Shown: one piece after another, positions 62,640-64,000 of the stretch
Layout: the number at the start of each line of letters is the position of its first letter
Numbering within the stretch: the stretch's first letter is position 1
NCBI GenBank assembly: GCA_963575645.1
Contig: OY754467.1
Span: 8,928,001-8,992,000 of the forward strand
Reading direction: 5' to 3'
Length of the DNA: 64,000 bases
Source: Xanthostigma xanthostigma
Taxonomy: Eukaryota; Arthropoda; Insecta; Raphidioptera; Raphidiidae
The notes under the pieces: generated by a model
What the model was told of the DNA's origin: nothing
Databases searched by the model: none
What the model saw: only the letters and a program-made list of their open reading frames with translations
Made by a program: the position numbers and the translations under genes

Positions 62640-64000
62640 CAAATCATTAAAAAGAAAAATAGAATCACTTGTCAAACGATATTAAGGGAACTCCGTTGAA
62701 TCCAGCAAAAACGTCCGTGAACATTAGAGGCATTTTAGTTATCAATACGACTTCTGGCGACAGAAATTTAAACCATAACCACATTACATTTTATATGCTG
62801 TTAGTGGCGGACTCGACATTGCATTTGGCGTAAATTCCCCCATACCATATATCAAATCCCAGTAGGGATGTTCAGTTGGCACAAGGAAATCGTTTTTTCG
62901 TTATTGTTACATTGGTAAAATGAACGCTGCTTATCAATAGTGACTATAGCCAGACGAACACATTACCCGTAATATTTAAATGTTCAGTGAACAATGACAA
63001 AAAGATCTTCTTAATCCTTCAGTGGTTACCAGAGTACATGCATATTTTACATAAGAGTTAATTCCATAACCGGTTCCCATACTAAATGCAGTTGATTCTG
63101 ACTGATACATCAGCCAGATAGAAAACCTAAACTTATTCAAATAATATTATCGTGAAAACTCCACAAACGAAAGAAATCTGACGTTAAAAAACATGTTTCT
63201 CTACGGAAAATGTGTTTGTCCGTGTATGGAATACATTTATTGGTGTGGTAACCGTGTCATTTGTCCGCCATATTAAATAATTGCCCTTGCAGCTTTGCTG
63301 AATTAAAAAAAGAATAAATAAACTCGAGAACATCTTTATTTAATTCCATTTTCATGCGGGATTTTTGTATGATACTTGGAAGAACTTGTCTTCAATTTTT
63401 TAGCGCCATGACTTGAAAATGACTGACTAGATTTACGCTCAACATGACAGGGTTCCAGTCAGAGTAGACATTGATAGGAAGTGTATTTGCGGTTTGCATA
63501 AATGAGAGAGATAGAGTGCGAAGACAGTCAATCTCTCTATCTTTTTCAACATGACGTGAAGTGAAAGAGGTAAGAGACTGACTTTCTTCACACTCTATCT
63601 CTGTCATTTTTGTCGACTGCATTTGAAACACTTCTGGTTAGATAGGATTCACCGAGTCGATGAATACCGGCCATGCTATTAAATGTATTCTGGATATCAT
63701 GACTGTCTGGATCACAAAATGTGAAGTCATTTAATCCAAATAGTCATGCGCTTAGTCACTATACCATTTTACCTTTCAACATAATATAATTTTGCTATGT
63801 AATAATAAAATTATTGTTTGAACAAAACTTTTTAGACATTGGTTTTGAAAATAACTAGACTGGACTTTGTTTTGATCCTTTATCGATCTGCAATTATTTT
63901 TTAAGTTTTGATGAAGACATCACAGCTTAATGAAACAACGGAGCAATCACTCGAAGTGTAAGACGCACATGCAAGTGCCAATGGTGTGATTCTGTTGTTT
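62640..64000. other. Probable PRPS intron to the window end
   Basis: No SRAPISAK-type PRPS exon or other exon was found. An inverted 'gagagatagagtg' pair (63506 and 63590) forms a loose hairpin. Confidence 0.45.

Overview
The window is nuclear DNA from an insect, most likely a moth or butterfly. It is AT-rich, its genes are split by GT-AG introns, and most of it is dispersed repeats. The Lepidoptera call is an inference. It rests on repeat styles common in that order: short Helitrons whose 5' end begins TCTATACTAATAT, the 'acggagcttt...gtctgtctgtccgcctg...gtacgcgagttcgactcgc' repeat near 34.5-35.0 kb, and 'gaagtaaaacttctt' inverted-repeat elements. No bacterial operon, CRISPR array or phage feature is present.

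Four protein genes can be supported. (1) ZNF598, minus strand, six coding exons from 48187 down to 39241, 891 aa: a RING and C2H2 zinc-finger ubiquitin ligase that marks collided ribosomes. (2) RPAP2, plus strand, seven coding exons from 48775 to 53269, 673 aa: the Rtr1-type RNA polymerase II CTD phosphatase and import factor. ZNF598 and RPAP2 are divergent, with start codons 587 bp apart. (3) The 5' part of PRPS (ribose-phosphate pyrophosphokinase), plus strand, from 54085, with two core exons, a 28-codon cassette exon at 56531-56614 and a possible 8-codon microexon at 61517-61540; the rest lies beyond the window. (4) One first exon, minus strand 32434-32107, of a secreted or membrane glycoprotein that I cannot name; its downstream exons were not found.

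The left 39 kb apart from that exon, the introns, and the right 7 kb are dominated by non-autonomous transposons, many with terminal repeats and target-site duplications that can be read directly. Harbinger-like elements have TAA/TTA duplications (6131, 17220, 24182, 33408, 35049, 37831, 46963, 57040). hAT-like elements have 8-bp duplications (1764, 3328, 11232, 51348, 57019, 62065). Mariner-like elements have TA duplications (15795 and 40827, the latter keeping pieces of its transposase). Helitrons occur in two families (769, 13751, 14715; 18265, 25912). A 167-bp foldback family has 5-bp duplications (42177, 52002). An unclassified family ending in a long palindrome has four copies, two of which carry a tRNA-like module. 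Insertions are often nested, which gives relative ages.

The three housekeeping genes serve ribosome quality control, Pol II maturation and PRPP synthesis; nothing links them beyond proximity. Exon boundaries come from splice consensus, reading-phase agreement and remembered family sequences, not from transcripts. Stretches described as empty contain no ORF, exon or terminal-repeat signal that I could defend.
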